64,000 bases of DNA from Pseudomonas migulae NBRC 103157 (GCF_002091715.1 NZ_BDAG01000003.1:1-64000); one strand, 5' to 3'; shown: positions 27,968-36,138, counted from the first letter of the stretch. Numbers and translations are program-made. The notes: generated by a model from the letters alone, not told the origin.

Positions 27968-28087
27968 ATGCAAGCCTGCGTTTGCAGTAGTGAAGTGATG
28001 GACCTACGCTTCTTGTGCGCCATTGAAGCTCGCTTCAGCGTTTCAATGCCGTTAACCAGGCGATGCCTGAAACCGTTCTCGATCTAA
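27968..28087 (+). CDS. candidate 39-aa Cys-containing peptide before the radical SAM gene
   Basis: A short frame reading MQACVCSSEVMDLRFLCAIE and 19 more residues stops inside the ribosome site of the radical SAM gene, 14 bases before its ATG. Five cysteines and tight coupling make it a possible precursor peptide. However, its own ribosome site is poor, codon use is not convincing and the same DNA has an open frame on the other strand. Treat it as a candidate only. Confidence 0.22.
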   Translation: MQACVCSSEVMDLRFLCAIEARFSVSMPLTRRCLKPFSI

Positions 28088-28101
28088 GGAGACTTTATGC
28101 T

Positions 28102-29049
28102 ATGCACGAAGAACCTGTTCGTAACGTACCTTCAAACCAGCCGAAATTTGATTTTTTGTGGCTTGAATTAACCAATCGATGCAACCTGCAATGCAGCCAC
28201 TGTTACTCGGGGTCTAGCCCATATAGTGGCGACAGAGACTTCCTAACCGAGGCTGATTATCTCCGGCTGATCGAAGAAAGTTATGCCTTGGGCTGTCGCC
28301 AAATTCAGTTTATCGGTGGCGAGCCGACACTAAACAAAAGCCTGCCTGTGCTGATTGAGCGCGCTTCAAAAATTGGTTACGAGTTTGTAGAGGTGTTCAC
28401 AAACCTTGTTAAAGTAAGCGACGTATTAATAGATACTTTCAAAAAATACAGGATTTCTGTCGCCACATCGTTCTATTCAACTAATGCTCTTACGCACGAC
28501 GGAATTACTGGTTCGGTTGGAAGCTTTAGCCGCACAACAGTGAATATGCGGAAAATTCTCGCAGCAGGCCTTGATCTGCGGGTCGGGCTTATAGAGATGG
28601 AGGCGAATTCAGGTGAGTATCAGTCTGTTTTTAACTACCTGACAGAGATGGGGGTTATGAATATTGGGTACGATCGCATCCGTGGATTTGGACGAGCGCA
28701 AGAAAACGATACATGCTCGATGACGGAGCTTTGTGGTCATTGTGCCGAAGGGGTTCTAGCCATCGGACCTGATGGAGTCGTAGCCCCATGCATCATGTCG
28801 AAGCAGTGGCCGGTAGGCTCTGTACTATTCAGCAATCTCACGGAGATCAACTGCTCAGAAACGTTGAGGGCAACCAGACAACGAATTGCGGAGGCAACAA
28901 GCTCTACCGACGCCTTCTGTCAGCCGGAGTGTGGCCCTAATAATAAGCAGTGCATTCCAGAATGCGGGCCTTCCAGGCAATGCCCGCCTTGCGGACCAAA
29001 TGCGGGTCACAAGTGCCCTCCCAACGGGAATTGTACCCCAGGACGTTAA
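28102..29049 (+). CDS. radical SAM enzyme with SPASM-like region and Cys/Pro-rich tail
   Basis: A 315-residue iron-sulphur enzyme. The SAM cluster motif is C27-x3-C31-x2-C34 (TNRCNLQCSHCYSG), with GGEP at 72-75. A SPASM-like region follows (LCGHCAEGVLAIGPDGVVAPC). Residues 273-315 form a tail with eight Cys and many Pro and Gly, in units such as CQPECGPNNK and CIPECGPSR. Similar Cys/Pro tails occur, to my knowledge, on actinobacterial radical SAM peptide-modifying enzymes. The ATG at 28102 is preferred over 28063 because AAGGAG lies 10 bases before it. The substrate is unknown; a role in peptide modification is inference. Confidence 0.8.
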   Translation: MHEEPVRNVPSNQPKFDFLWLELTNRCNLQCSHCYSGSSPYSGDRDFLTEADYLRLIEESYALGCRQIQFIGGEPTLNKSLPVLIERASKIGYEFVEVFTNLVKVSDVLIDTFKKYRISVATSFYSTNALTHDGITGSVGSFSRTTVNMRKILAAGLDLRVGLIEMEANSGEYQSVFNYLTEMGVMNIGYDRIRGFGRAQENDTCSMTELCGHCAEGVLAIGPDGVVAPCIMSKQWPVGSVLFSNLTEINCSETLRATRQRIAEATSSTDAFCQPECGPNNKQCIPECGPSRQCPPCGPNAGHKCPPNGNCTPGR

Positions 29050-29197
29050 GTCGTTAGGCAGATATAGTCATTACAAGGGTGAGGAGGAGCCGCGACGGCC
29101 CGAGGTTTGTCTGTGCGGCAACTCTGTCCATCTTAATGAGTGAGGCGCTGCCGGTTGGCGTTAGCGCTGTGCTAGCCCTATATATTCCTTCAGGAGC

Positions 29198-29270
29198 GTG
29201 TGGCAAATATGTGGCTAGCACTAACTAAGTAGTTATAACTATACATATTTATTTAGCTTCCAAGGCCATA
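29198..29270. repeat. left copy of a diverged ~70-base repeat around the fic gene
   Basis: Begins GCGTGTGGCAAATATGTGGC and runs to TTTAGCTTCC. A similar stretch at about 30534-30601 begins TCGTGTGGCAAGTGTGTGGC and runs to ATAGCTTCCC. The right copy is joined to the tRNA-Gly half, so both look like attachment-site flanks. The 29050-29382 gap otherwise holds the fic control repeats. Confidence 0.5.
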
Positions 29271-29306
29271 AGTCCTTTCATTCATCTAGAGAGTAAATTA
29301 ACTATA

Positions 29307-29343
29307 TTAATGAGGCGATTAATCGGGCTATCCGTCTCATTAA
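29307..29343. promoter_or_regulatory. inverted repeat upstream of fic (distal)
   Basis: TTAATGAGGCG and CGTCTCATTAA are 11-base arms with one mismatch, separated by 15 bases. The TGAGACG half-site is shared with the repeat at 29355-29383, so both are probably bound by the same regulator. Confidence 0.55.
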
Positions 29344-29354
29344 TTAGCTGGAAA

Positions 29355-29383
29355 TGAGACGATTAAGGGATATATTCGTCTCA
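29355..29383. promoter_or_regulatory. inverted repeat overlapping the fic start codon
   Basis: TGAGACGA and TCGTCTCA are perfect 8-base arms separated by 13 bases. The last base of the right arm is the A of the fic ATG. A protein bound here would block transcription or translation start, consistent with autoregulation by the winged-helix end of the Fic protein. Confidence 0.6.
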
Positions 29384-30489
29384 TGACGTATAACTGGCAA
29401 CAACCTGATTGGCCCAACTTTCGTTACGATCTTTCATTCGTGGAAGATCTTCTTTTTGACTTTGCAGAGAAAACTGGCCATATCGCCGGACTCCTGCAAG
29501 GGTTGCCCGACAATGCCCAGCAGGAAATAATTCTCTCTCTTATGGTTTCGGAGGCCGTTAAAACGTCCGAGATTGAGGGCGAGTTCATTCAGCGCTCCGA
29601 TGTTATGTCCTCGATCCGGAACAATCTCGGCCTCAGTCCTGCTCATGAAGAGGTAGGGGACAAAAAGGCGCAGGGTGTCGGTGAACTGATGGTTGCCGTT
29701 CGGCAAAGCTTTGCAGCCCCGCTTACTGAGACGATGCTGTTCGACTGGCATAGCAGGCTTATGGCTCCCTTCGTCAAACGTCTCATCGTCGGTCAATGGC
29801 GGAGTCATGAGGACCCGATGCAAATCGTCTCCGGACCTCTTGGTAAACAGCGAGTCCATTTTGAGGCGCCATCTTCCTCCGATGTTCCGAAAGAAATGGC
29901 AGGCTTTATCTACTGGTTCAACGACACAGCCCCTGGCGGTAATAATAGTCTCAAAAGCCCGGCAGTCCGCTCAGCCATTGCGCATCTCTATTTTGAGAGC
30001 ATCCACCCATTTGAGGACGGCAATGGCCGCATCGGGCGTGCCTTGTCGGAAAAGGCCCTTTCCCAAGGGTTAGGCCGCCCTGTCGTCATGAGCCTGTCAA
30101 AGGCCATCGAGTCCAATCGAAAAGCCTACTATGGGGCTTTGAGCGACGCTCAAACCTCCAACGACCTTACAGAATGGATCGCTTATTTCACGCGCACAAT
30201 TCTCGATGCTCAAAACGATACTGAGCAAACAATAAATGCTGCACTGTTCAAAACTAAAATCTTCGACCGCTATCGCGGGAAGCTGAATGACAGGCAGATG
30301 AGTATCATCAGCTTTATGCTGGAAAACAGCCAAGACGAAAGCACTCATATGCGCACGAAGACATACATGAAGATGACGGGGGCCTCAAAAGCGACAACGG
30401 CGCGAGACCTCCAGAACCTCGTTGAGCTCGGTATTTTTAGGCAAGCTGGTGAAGGTCGTAATACGCATTACGAAGTTGAAGTTATTTGA
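29383..30489 (+). CDS. Fic-domain protein with C-terminal winged helix
   Basis: A 368-residue protein. Residues 1-85 are the DUF4172-type N-terminal domain, with an inhibitory-helix-like motif TSEIEGE (S/T-x3-E-G). The catalytic Fic motif HPFEDGNGRIGR begins at H208, all residues present, so AMP transfer to a protein target is expected. The C-terminus (MKMTGASKATTARDLQNLVELG) is a winged helix-turn-helix. Such proteins self-inhibit and often bind their own promoter, and two inverted repeats sit at the start of this gene. No separate ribosome site is clear; translation may be near leaderless. Confidence 0.88.
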   Translation: MTYNWQQPDWPNFRYDLSFVEDLLFDFAEKTGHIAGLLQGLPDNAQQEIILSLMVSEAVKTSEIEGEFIQRSDVMSSIRNNLGLSPAHEEVGDKKAQGVGELMVAVRQSFAAPLTETMLFDWHSRLMAPFVKRLIVGQWRSHEDPMQIVSGPLGKQRVHFEAPSSSDVPKEMAGFIYWFNDTAPGGNNSLKSPAVRSAIAHLYFESIHPFEDGNGRIGRALSEKALSQGLGRPVVMSLSKAIESNRKAYYGALSDAQTSNDLTEWIAYFTRTILDAQNDTEQTINAALFKTKIFDRYRGKLNDRQMSIISFMLENSQDESTHMRTKTYMKMTGASKATTARDLQNLVELGIFRQAGEGRNTHYEVEVI

Positions 30490-30594
30490 CCAGTTTTATT
30501 GATGGTCACTGCTGGCTTTGGATGTTTCTTGAGAATCGTGTGGCAAGTGTGTGGCGAGCGCCACTTAAGTATCTGTAATCATTGATATTTTTAT

Positions 30595-30642
30595 AGCTTC
30601 CCAAGCTGTAGGTCGCCGGTTCGAAGCCGGTCGCCCGCTCCA
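30595..30642 (+). other. 3' half of tRNA-Gly(CCC), attachment-site remnant
   Basis: From the anticodon arm (AGCTTCCCAAGCT, anticodon CCC) through the T arm (CCGGTTCGAAGCCGG) to the acceptor strand CGCCCGC-T-CCA, the sequence is a good 3' half of tRNA-Gly. The 5' half (acceptor GCGGGCG and D arm) is missing; AT-rich DNA precedes it. This is the form of the att copy left by elements that insert in tRNA genes. The remaining gap to 30998 has GTGGCCAAT-type repeats (two TTGTGGCCAAT copies near 30771-30789), typical of integrase arm sites. Confidence 0.7.
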
Positions 30643-30998
30643 TAATGAAATCAATGGTTTAACGGTCGTTTTTGATCTCAAATTGGAGCGTTTTGGTGGT
30701 TTTTGCCACAAAAACTCACCCGCGAAAACCCGCAGAAATCCGCCATTGTCCGCCGTAGGCTTTTTGAGCTTGTGGCCAATTTGTGGCCAATCCGCCCGGC
30801 TCGCAGGCCAGCATTCTCCTGGAGAATGGCGAATCGTCGGGGCTGGTCTGCTTTCGGGCTCTGGAGTATGTTGAGCGCTGACCATAATCCAAATCAGCAC
30901 AGGATTCTGTTCGGTGATTCCAAGGGTATTGAGCCTTGTAGGCTGATAGGCCGTCAGGCGTAGTTTTTAGGATCGACACAAACGACAAGGATAGAATT

Positions 30999-32012
30999 TT
31001 GTCTGACCTGAATTTCGAAAAACAAGCGCAGGACTATTACGGTAAGGCTCCTCTCATCATCCTGGGCAGCGGTGCATCTGCTGCCCATGGCATGTCTGGA
31101 ATGGGTGCGCTTGCGAAGCACCTGGTCGAAAATACCGACATTTCGGGCTTGTCTGCTGCCGAGATTGAGGCTTGGGAGAAATTCTGCCAGGTCTTATTGG
31201 ACGGCGTTGATCTGGAGTCGGCACTGCATCAGGTGGCCGTTACTGAAGAGCTGACCTCCAGGATTATCACCGCAACCTGGTCGCTCATCAGCTCTGAAGA
31301 CATTCAAATCTTCCACGATAGCCTTCAGAGCCAAGCGATGTTTCCGCTGAGTCGGCTGCTGCGCCACATGTTCAAAAGCAGCCTCACCAAAATAAATATC
31401 GTCACTACGAATTATGACAGGCTGGCAGAATATGCCTGCGATCAGGAGGGGGCCCATCATTACACGGGCTTCTCACACGGGTTTTTTCGGCAGCGCGCCG
31501 AACCGAATGAAATCAAGTCTGCACGCAGGGTGAATATCTGGAAGGTTCACGGTTCTCTGGACTGGTTCAAATCGCCTCTTGAAGACATCGTAGCCCTTTC
31601 AAACATTCAAGGGATACCTGCTAACTACAAGCCGACAATCGTGACCCCGGGCACTCAGAAATATCAAACGACGCATTTGGAGCCATATCGCTCGACTATT
31701 CACAATGCCGATTTGGCCATTACCGCTGCTAACTCATACCTGTGTATTGGCTACGGCTTCAACGACGAGCATATTCAGCCGAATATCATGTCTAAATGCC
31801 AGCGCCAGAATACCCCGATCACGATCATTACCTATGCGCTCTCAGACGCTGCCAGGAAGCTCATTCTTGACGGCAAGGCGCAGAATTACCTGGCAATAGA
31901 ACGGGGAGCAACAGACGACCAGTCCATCGTCTACTCCTCTTTGAATGAGACTCCGGTGACCGTTGAAAAAAACATCTGGAGTCTTGAGGGTTACCTGTCA
32001 CTCATCATGTAG
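30999..32012 (+). CDS. SIR2-family NADase-like protein of a SIR2-HerA defence pair
   Basis: A 337-residue SIR2-fold protein. The NAD-binding motif LIILGSGASAAHG (residues about 19-31), TNYD with N138 and the catalytic-type His H184 in KVHGSLDW are present. In known SIR2-HerA (Nezha-type) systems this protein degrades NAD+ on phage infection within a complex with HerA. The start is TTG, with AAGGAT about 7 bases upstream. The gene ends 9 bases before herA. The function follows from the pair rather than from this protein alone. Confidence 0.85.
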   Translation: MSDLNFEKQAQDYYGKAPLIILGSGASAAHGMSGMGALAKHLVENTDISGLSAAEIEAWEKFCQVLLDGVDLESALHQVAVTEELTSRIITATWSLISSEDIQIFHDSLQSQAMFPLSRLLRHMFKSSLTKINIVTTNYDRLAEYACDQEGAHHYTGFSHGFFRQRAEPNEIKSARRVNIWKVHGSLDWFKSPLEDIVALSNIQGIPANYKPTIVTPGTQKYQTTHLEPYRSTIHNADLAITAANSYLCIGYGFNDEHIQPNIMSKCQRQNTPITIITYALSDAARKLILDGKAQNYLAIERGATDDQSIVYSSLNETPVTVEKNIWSLEGYLSLIM

Positions 32013-32021
32013 GAAGAAGAG

Positions 32022-33749
32022 ATGCCGATTTTTAACTTTAAGGATAAAGACGCACTTGGGAAGGTCGCCTCCGTTGACACGACAAACGTGATCGTGGACG
32101 TGGAAAATGTCGACCAGCTCAAAAGGTTGCAAGTCAACCATCTGGCGGTGCTCCAAAGCAGCAGGCCCGGACAGCATCTCATCGGCCTCATCACCCAGGT
32201 GACCCGCAAGCGCGGCATCGAGGACATCGCAGGCGATGGCATCAGCGACCAGACTTCAGAACTGAACCTGTGCAAAATCGCCCTGATTGGCACCATGCTG
32301 GATCGTGACGGCGGCAAAGAAAACGTCTTTCGCCGCACTCTGGAAAGCGTCCCGGAAATCGACGCGAATTGCTTTTCGCTAGAGGGCGAAAACCTTACTG
32401 GCTTCATGCGTACGCTCTCCAGCGTTTCTGCCGATGGGAATGCGCTGACACTGGGCAAATACACACTGGACGAACACGCCGTTGCCTACCTCAACGGTAA
32501 CAAGTTTTTCCAGCGCCACGCATTCATCGGCGGCAGCACCGGATCAGGTAAATCCTGGACGACAGCCAAGATCATTGAGCAGATGGCAGGACTCTCTACA
32601 GCGAACGCCATTGTTTTTGATCTTCATGGTGAATACTCGCCATTGGTGGGCCAAGGCATTCAGCACTTCAAAGTGGCCGGTCCAGCAGATGTTGAGGCTA
32701 AGCGCACCATTAACGATGGTGTGCTTTACCTGCCTTACTGGCTGCTTTCGTATGAAGCACTCGTGGCAATGTTTGTTGACCGGAGTGACCAGAATGCGCC
32801 CAACCAGGCCATGATTATGGCGCGTGAGATCAACCAGGCGAAACAAAAGTACCTGGAAGATGGTGGCCAGAAAGATGTACTGAAGCACTTCACCGTCGAC
32901 AGCCCGGTCCCCTTTAACCTTGATTTCCTCATGGGCCGGTTGAATGACATCAACGTCGAGATGGTTCCCGGTGCTCGCGGTGAAAAGCAAGGGGATTTCA
33001 ACGGAAAGCTGTCACGCATGATTTCCCGCCTTGAGAACAAAATTTCTGATCGGCGTCTTGGCTTTATGTTCAACGGCGGCGGAGATGTTCTGGATTTCTC
33101 CTGGCTTGAAAAGTTCACCACTGCCGTGCTCGGAAGCTCTGGAGAAAATGGTAAAGCTGGTATCAAGATCATCAATTTTTCCGAGGTTCCATCAGACGTT
33201 CTCCCGCTGATCGTTTCCCTTGTCGCGCGGGTCACATTCTCTGTCCAACAGTGGACACCATCCGAGCTGCGCCATCCTATTGCGCTTCTGTGTGATGAAG
33301 CGCACCTCTACATGCCCCAACGAAGCATGGCGGAATCAGCTGACGATATTTCCCTGGATATTTTCGAGCGCATCGCCAAGGAAGGCCGTAAGTACGGTGT
33401 CAGCCTTGTGGTGATAAGCCAGCGTCCGTCCGAGGTGAATAAAACGATGCTCAGCCAATGCAGCAACTTCGTATCTATGCGGCTGACCAACGCCGAGGAT
33501 CAGGGCGTTATCAAGAGACTTCTTCCCGATAGCCTCGGTGGGTTCAGCGACATCCTGCCGACCCTCGATACAGGCGAGGCCTTGGTTGTCGGTGATGCGA
33601 GCTTGCTGCCAAGTAGAATCAGAATCGATGAACCTAAAAACAAACCGAATAGCGGGACGGTCAATTTCTGGGATGAATGGCAAAAACCGGTAAAAGATAA
33701 GCGCCTTTCGGTTGCTGTCGATAACTGGCGTAAGCAAAACATCCAGTAA
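32022..33749 (+). CDS. herA: HerA-type hexameric ATPase of the SIR2-HerA defence pair
   Basis: A 575-residue FtsK/HerA ATPase. It has an N-terminal HAS-barrel-like region, Walker A GGSTGSGKS (K177), the HerA motif VFDLHGEYS, Walker B LLCDEAHLYMP (D425) and a C-terminal sensor (QRPSEVNKTMLSQCSNFVSMRLTN). It is probably a ring motor or scaffold for the SIR2 effector. It follows the SIR2 gene by 9 bases, the arrangement of the described two-gene antiphage system. The ribosome site is GGAAGAAGAG. Confidence 0.9.
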   Translation: MPIFNFKDKDALGKVASVDTTNVIVDVENVDQLKRLQVNHLAVLQSSRPGQHLIGLITQVTRKRGIEDIAGDGISDQTSELNLCKIALIGTMLDRDGGKENVFRRTLESVPEIDANCFSLEGENLTGFMRTLSSVSADGNALTLGKYTLDEHAVAYLNGNKFFQRHAFIGGSTGSGKSWTTAKIIEQMAGLSTANAIVFDLHGEYSPLVGQGIQHFKVAGPADVEAKRTINDGVLYLPYWLLSYEALVAMFVDRSDQNAPNQAMIMAREINQAKQKYLEDGGQKDVLKHFTVDSPVPFNLDFLMGRLNDINVEMVPGARGEKQGDFNGKLSRMISRLENKISDRRLGFMFNGGGDVLDFSWLEKFTTAVLGSSGENGKAGIKIINFSEVPSDVLPLIVSLVARVTFSVQQWTPSELRHPIALLCDEAHLYMPQRSMAESADDISLDIFERIAKEGRKYGVSLVVISQRPSEVNKTMLSQCSNFVSMRLTNAEDQGVIKRLLPDSLGGFSDILPTLDTGEALVVGDASLLPSRIRIDEPKNKPNSGTVNFWDEWQKPVKDKRLSVAVDNWRKQNIQ

Positions 33750-33768
33750 GTGATCCCTATGGATGACC

Positions 33769-33890
33769 TCAAGGGCGCGGAGCTCTTGAGGTCATTACAC
33801 GACGCATATTTTCCAGCGAGGCCAGGGCATTTTGATGCTCTTGGCTTGTCCTGTCGCCACGCTCAAAGTATTAAACACCAAGGATTTTTG
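33769..33890 (-). pseudogene. antisense remnant of the small gene found intact at 35959-36138
   Basis: Read on the minus strand, the sequence gives RGDRTSQEHQNALASLENM then RRVMTSRAPRP and a stop, matching the C-terminus of the intact gene (RGDRESLEHQNALASLENIH). Homology reaches back through a one-base deletion to VFN and then fades near 33890; the first 20 or so codons are missing. It lies under the N-terminus of the longest open frame of the next gene, which argues for a later start there. Confidence 0.75.
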
Positions 33891-33902
33891 GAGGCGAACT
33901 TA

Positions 33903-35396
33903 ATGATTGACACCGGCGCGACTGTACGAATGGATATTTTGCGCAAGGCCGCAGACCAGCAAATTCTAAAGCCTTTGAAATCATATGGCTGGAGTGCAAA
34001 AATAGATTCAGAGCATGTCCCTGGAGAGTTTCTTATCGTAAGCGCGTCAAAGCTTAGTCAGGAACATAAAGTCGCTTTAATGTATTCATCCGCTACCGAT
34101 AATAGGCACTACAAATTTTTAGATTCCGAAGTGGAACACATTTTTACTAATGGCGAGCTCTATATGGTTGAAAGTTTTGCGTACGGAATAAAATCTAAGG
34201 TAACTCCGGTAAGCGACTTTTTTCCACTCATGATTGAATGGAGTAGGGCACTTACGCCACCGACAGAAACCACAATAAAAAACAAGATTCTGAAAGGCTA
34301 CATTCAAATAACGGCCGAAAAGCCGATAGACGGTATATGGGCTCATCTCAGTCAGCTCGCCAGCACTACACTGGCGAAAAAGCTAATCTTGCGAAGATCT
34401 CAAGAGGAAGGAATAGAACTTTCAGAGCACCAGTTGGAAAGCAAGGCAGCAGGCGTTGCTTTCTCTATCAGAAACGCATCCGATTATTTCAAAAGCGCGC
34501 AAAATGAAAGCCTGAATAAAAGAATTCTCAGTTTGTACTATGGCTCTTTGGCACTAGCATTTGCGGAGATGCTGGCCGCACCGCACGGTCCTATGGACCT
34601 CGATGAGGTGGAAGGTATGACCAAGTATGGCCATGGCCTATATACGGTCGCCTCCAATACAAACGATTTTGGGGGGCTGACAGTAGGTGTATTGGCAACA
34701 GGATTTTTCCCCCGGTGGGCAAGTTTTTTAGGGCATGACGTTAGCGCTTATCCCAAGAAGAAAGCGACATCTGCCAGCGACTTAAGTAATCTTGCTTCTG
34801 GAAGCTTTGCAACATTGGAGCAACTATTCTCGACTCTTCCTGAGCTGGGTAAGTTATTCGTAGACGTCTATGATTCCGAGCCTTCATGGGTTCACGCTGT
34901 CTACGATTCGGGCGCCGGTCACAGGCTGCATGGAAAACAGACAGGCAGCAGCTATATAAAACTAATTGATCAGACCTCTAAAATCAGTGCTGAGCGTTTA
35001 GCACGAAACGGTTGGGCTCTCACAGAAATTGAAGCTGTAGAGGAGGAGCCTAAGTCGAAAGTATACCGAGCAAGAGTCGATCATGATGGCCTCGAATACT
35101 GGTATCAAGCATTACCTTTACACCATAGTTCCTTTTTTCAAGGAAATGCGTTGATTCTGCCTGTCCTCGGGGGCGTTTATGAGTACAGAGCAATCAGTCT
35201 CTCGTTGCTCTATGCGCTCTCAATTCTTGTGCGCTATATGCCAAGTGCTTGGAGGCGAGTAGAAGGGGGTGACTGGGATCAGCATTTTGCGTTAGTGAAA
35301 ATGGTGCTAGATGTGTTTGAAAGAGTTCTTCCTCAGCAGTTTTTAGAAAGCATCACAAATCAAAAAATACATTCAAGCATGCCGGGTGGATTTTAA
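33903..35396 (+). CDS. YaaC-like protein, third gene of the SIR2-HerA locus
   Basis: A 497-residue soluble protein. The middle (RNASDYFKSAQNESLNKRILSLYYGSLALA, then KYGHGL and GFFPRW) resembles YaaC-like proteins of unknown function. The open frame begins at 33750, but its first 50 codons lie on an antisense gene remnant, while the ATG at 33903 (MIDTGATVRMD) has a strong GGAGG 8 bases upstream. So I place the start there. It follows herA by 153 bases on the same strand and is AT-richer than herA. Whether it is part of the defence system is open. Confidence 0.65.
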   Translation: MIDTGATVRMDILRKAADQQILKPLKSYGWSAKIDSEHVPGEFLIVSASKLSQEHKVALMYSSATDNRHYKFLDSEVEHIFTNGELYMVESFAYGIKSKVTPVSDFFPLMIEWSRALTPPTETTIKNKILKGYIQITAEKPIDGIWAHLSQLASTTLAKKLILRRSQEEGIELSEHQLESKAAGVAFSIRNASDYFKSAQNESLNKRILSLYYGSLALAFAEMLAAPHGPMDLDEVEGMTKYGHGLYTVASNTNDFGGLTVGVLATGFFPRWASFLGHDVSAYPKKKATSASDLSNLASGSFATLEQLFSTLPELGKLFVDVYDSEPSWVHAVYDSGAGHRLHGKQTGSSYIKLIDQTSKISAERLARNGWALTEIEAVEEEPKSKVYRARVDHDGLEYWYQALPLHHSSFFQGNALILPVLGGVYEYRAISLSLLYALSILVRYMPSAWRRVEGGDWDQHFALVKMVLDVFERVLPQQFLESITNQKIHSSMPGGF

Positions 35397-35568
35397 AACT
35401 CATGTGCAGGCTATAATGCCACAAGGTTGTCATGAAGGCCCTTGAGGGGTGACGGGCCCTTGAGTTCACTCTCGCGTTTTTTTGGAGTTTGTTCTGAACT
35501 CTGAATCTTTAAACGGTTTTTTGCTATATTCGTCTCACGCGCATGTGCGTCCTCACGGAGATAGTACA

Positions 35569-35931
35569 GTGTCAAAATTGGCGGAATTTCGGGCAGCTGA
35601 ACGCGAGCTCCAAGAACAACTTGCTCAACTCGAAGCATTGAAAACCAATGCCGGGTTGAAGAAGGAAATCGAGTTTGAAGAAAAACTGACGAGCCTGATG
35701 CAGTCCTATGGCAAGGGCTTAAAGGACGTGATTGCCATCCTTGATCCTGCCCCCGCTGGCCGTAAGGTGGAGAAGTCCTCAGGCGCGCATCGGCGTCCGC
35801 GCGTATTGAAGCGCTACAAAAATCCTCACAGTGGCGAAGTGGTGGAAACCAAGGGCGGCAATCACCGTGTTTTGAAAGACTGGAAAGCACAATACGGGGC
35901 TTCCACGGTGGAATCCTGGCTCCAGGCCTGA
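35569..35931 (+). CDS. MvaT/H-NS-type xenogeneic silencer
   Basis: A 120-residue MvaT-family protein. The N-terminal half is a coiled-coil dimerisation region (SKLAEFRAAERELQEQLAQLE) and the C-terminus has the AT-DNA-binding motif KNPHSGEVVETKGGNHRVLK-DW. The start is GTG at 35569, with CGGAG upstream. Mobile elements in Pseudomonas often carry such a copy to keep acquired genes quiet and limit fitness cost. It may form mixed oligomers with the host MvaT and MvaU. Confidence 0.92.
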   Translation: MSKLAEFRAAERELQEQLAQLEALKTNAGLKKEIEFEEKLTSLMQSYGKGLKDVIAILDPAPAGRKVEKSSGAHRRPRVLKRYKNPHSGEVVETKGGNHRVLKDWKAQYGASTVESWLQA

Positions 35932-35957
35932 TCGGCCAAGCTCGTTTGTAGATAAGG

Positions 35958-35980
35958 CTCAAGGGCGCAATGCCCTTGAG
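35958..35980. terminator. hairpin between the MvaT-like gene and the small minus gene
   Basis: CTCAAGGGC-GCAAT-GCCCTTGAG, a 9-bp stem that includes the stop codon of the minus-strand gene. A similar CTCAAGGGC...GCTCTTGAG hairpin accompanies the remnant at 33768. There is no long T-run, so terminator function is tentative. Confidence 0.4.
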
Positions 35981-36138
35981 ATCATGACGCGGTGGATATT
36001 TTCCAGCGAGGCCAGAGCATTCTGATGCTCCAGGCTTTCCCGGTCACCGCGTACTGCGACATTGAAGACCTCCCGGTACAGCACGCGCAGTTCGCTTTCA
36101 GATTTTGTGGCCAGTTCAAAGATCGTTATCAGTTTCAT
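35959..36138 (-). CDS. small hypothetical protein, 59 aa
   Basis: The protein MKLITIFELATKSESELRVL... ending SRALRP is short and helical, without a known domain. I chose the ATG at 36138 with GGAG upstream, since the longer frame begins with an unlikely Arg-rich stretch. A second, broken copy at 33769-33890 shows that it has been duplicated within the island and is therefore a real family. It lies convergent to the MvaT-like gene. Confidence 0.65.
   Translation of the reverse strand: MKLITIFELATKSESELRVLYREVFNVAVRGDRESLEHQNALASLENIHRVMISRALRP

Noticed and set aside
29079..29230. GTG-started frame after the radical SAM gene as a possible precursor peptide
   Set aside because: Most of it lies on the repeat that is part of the attachment-site flank; no Cys pattern and no conserved core.
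30595..30642. Considered as a complete tRNA gene
   Set aside because: Only the anticodon arm onward is present; there is no acceptor 5' strand or D arm, so it is a half gene.
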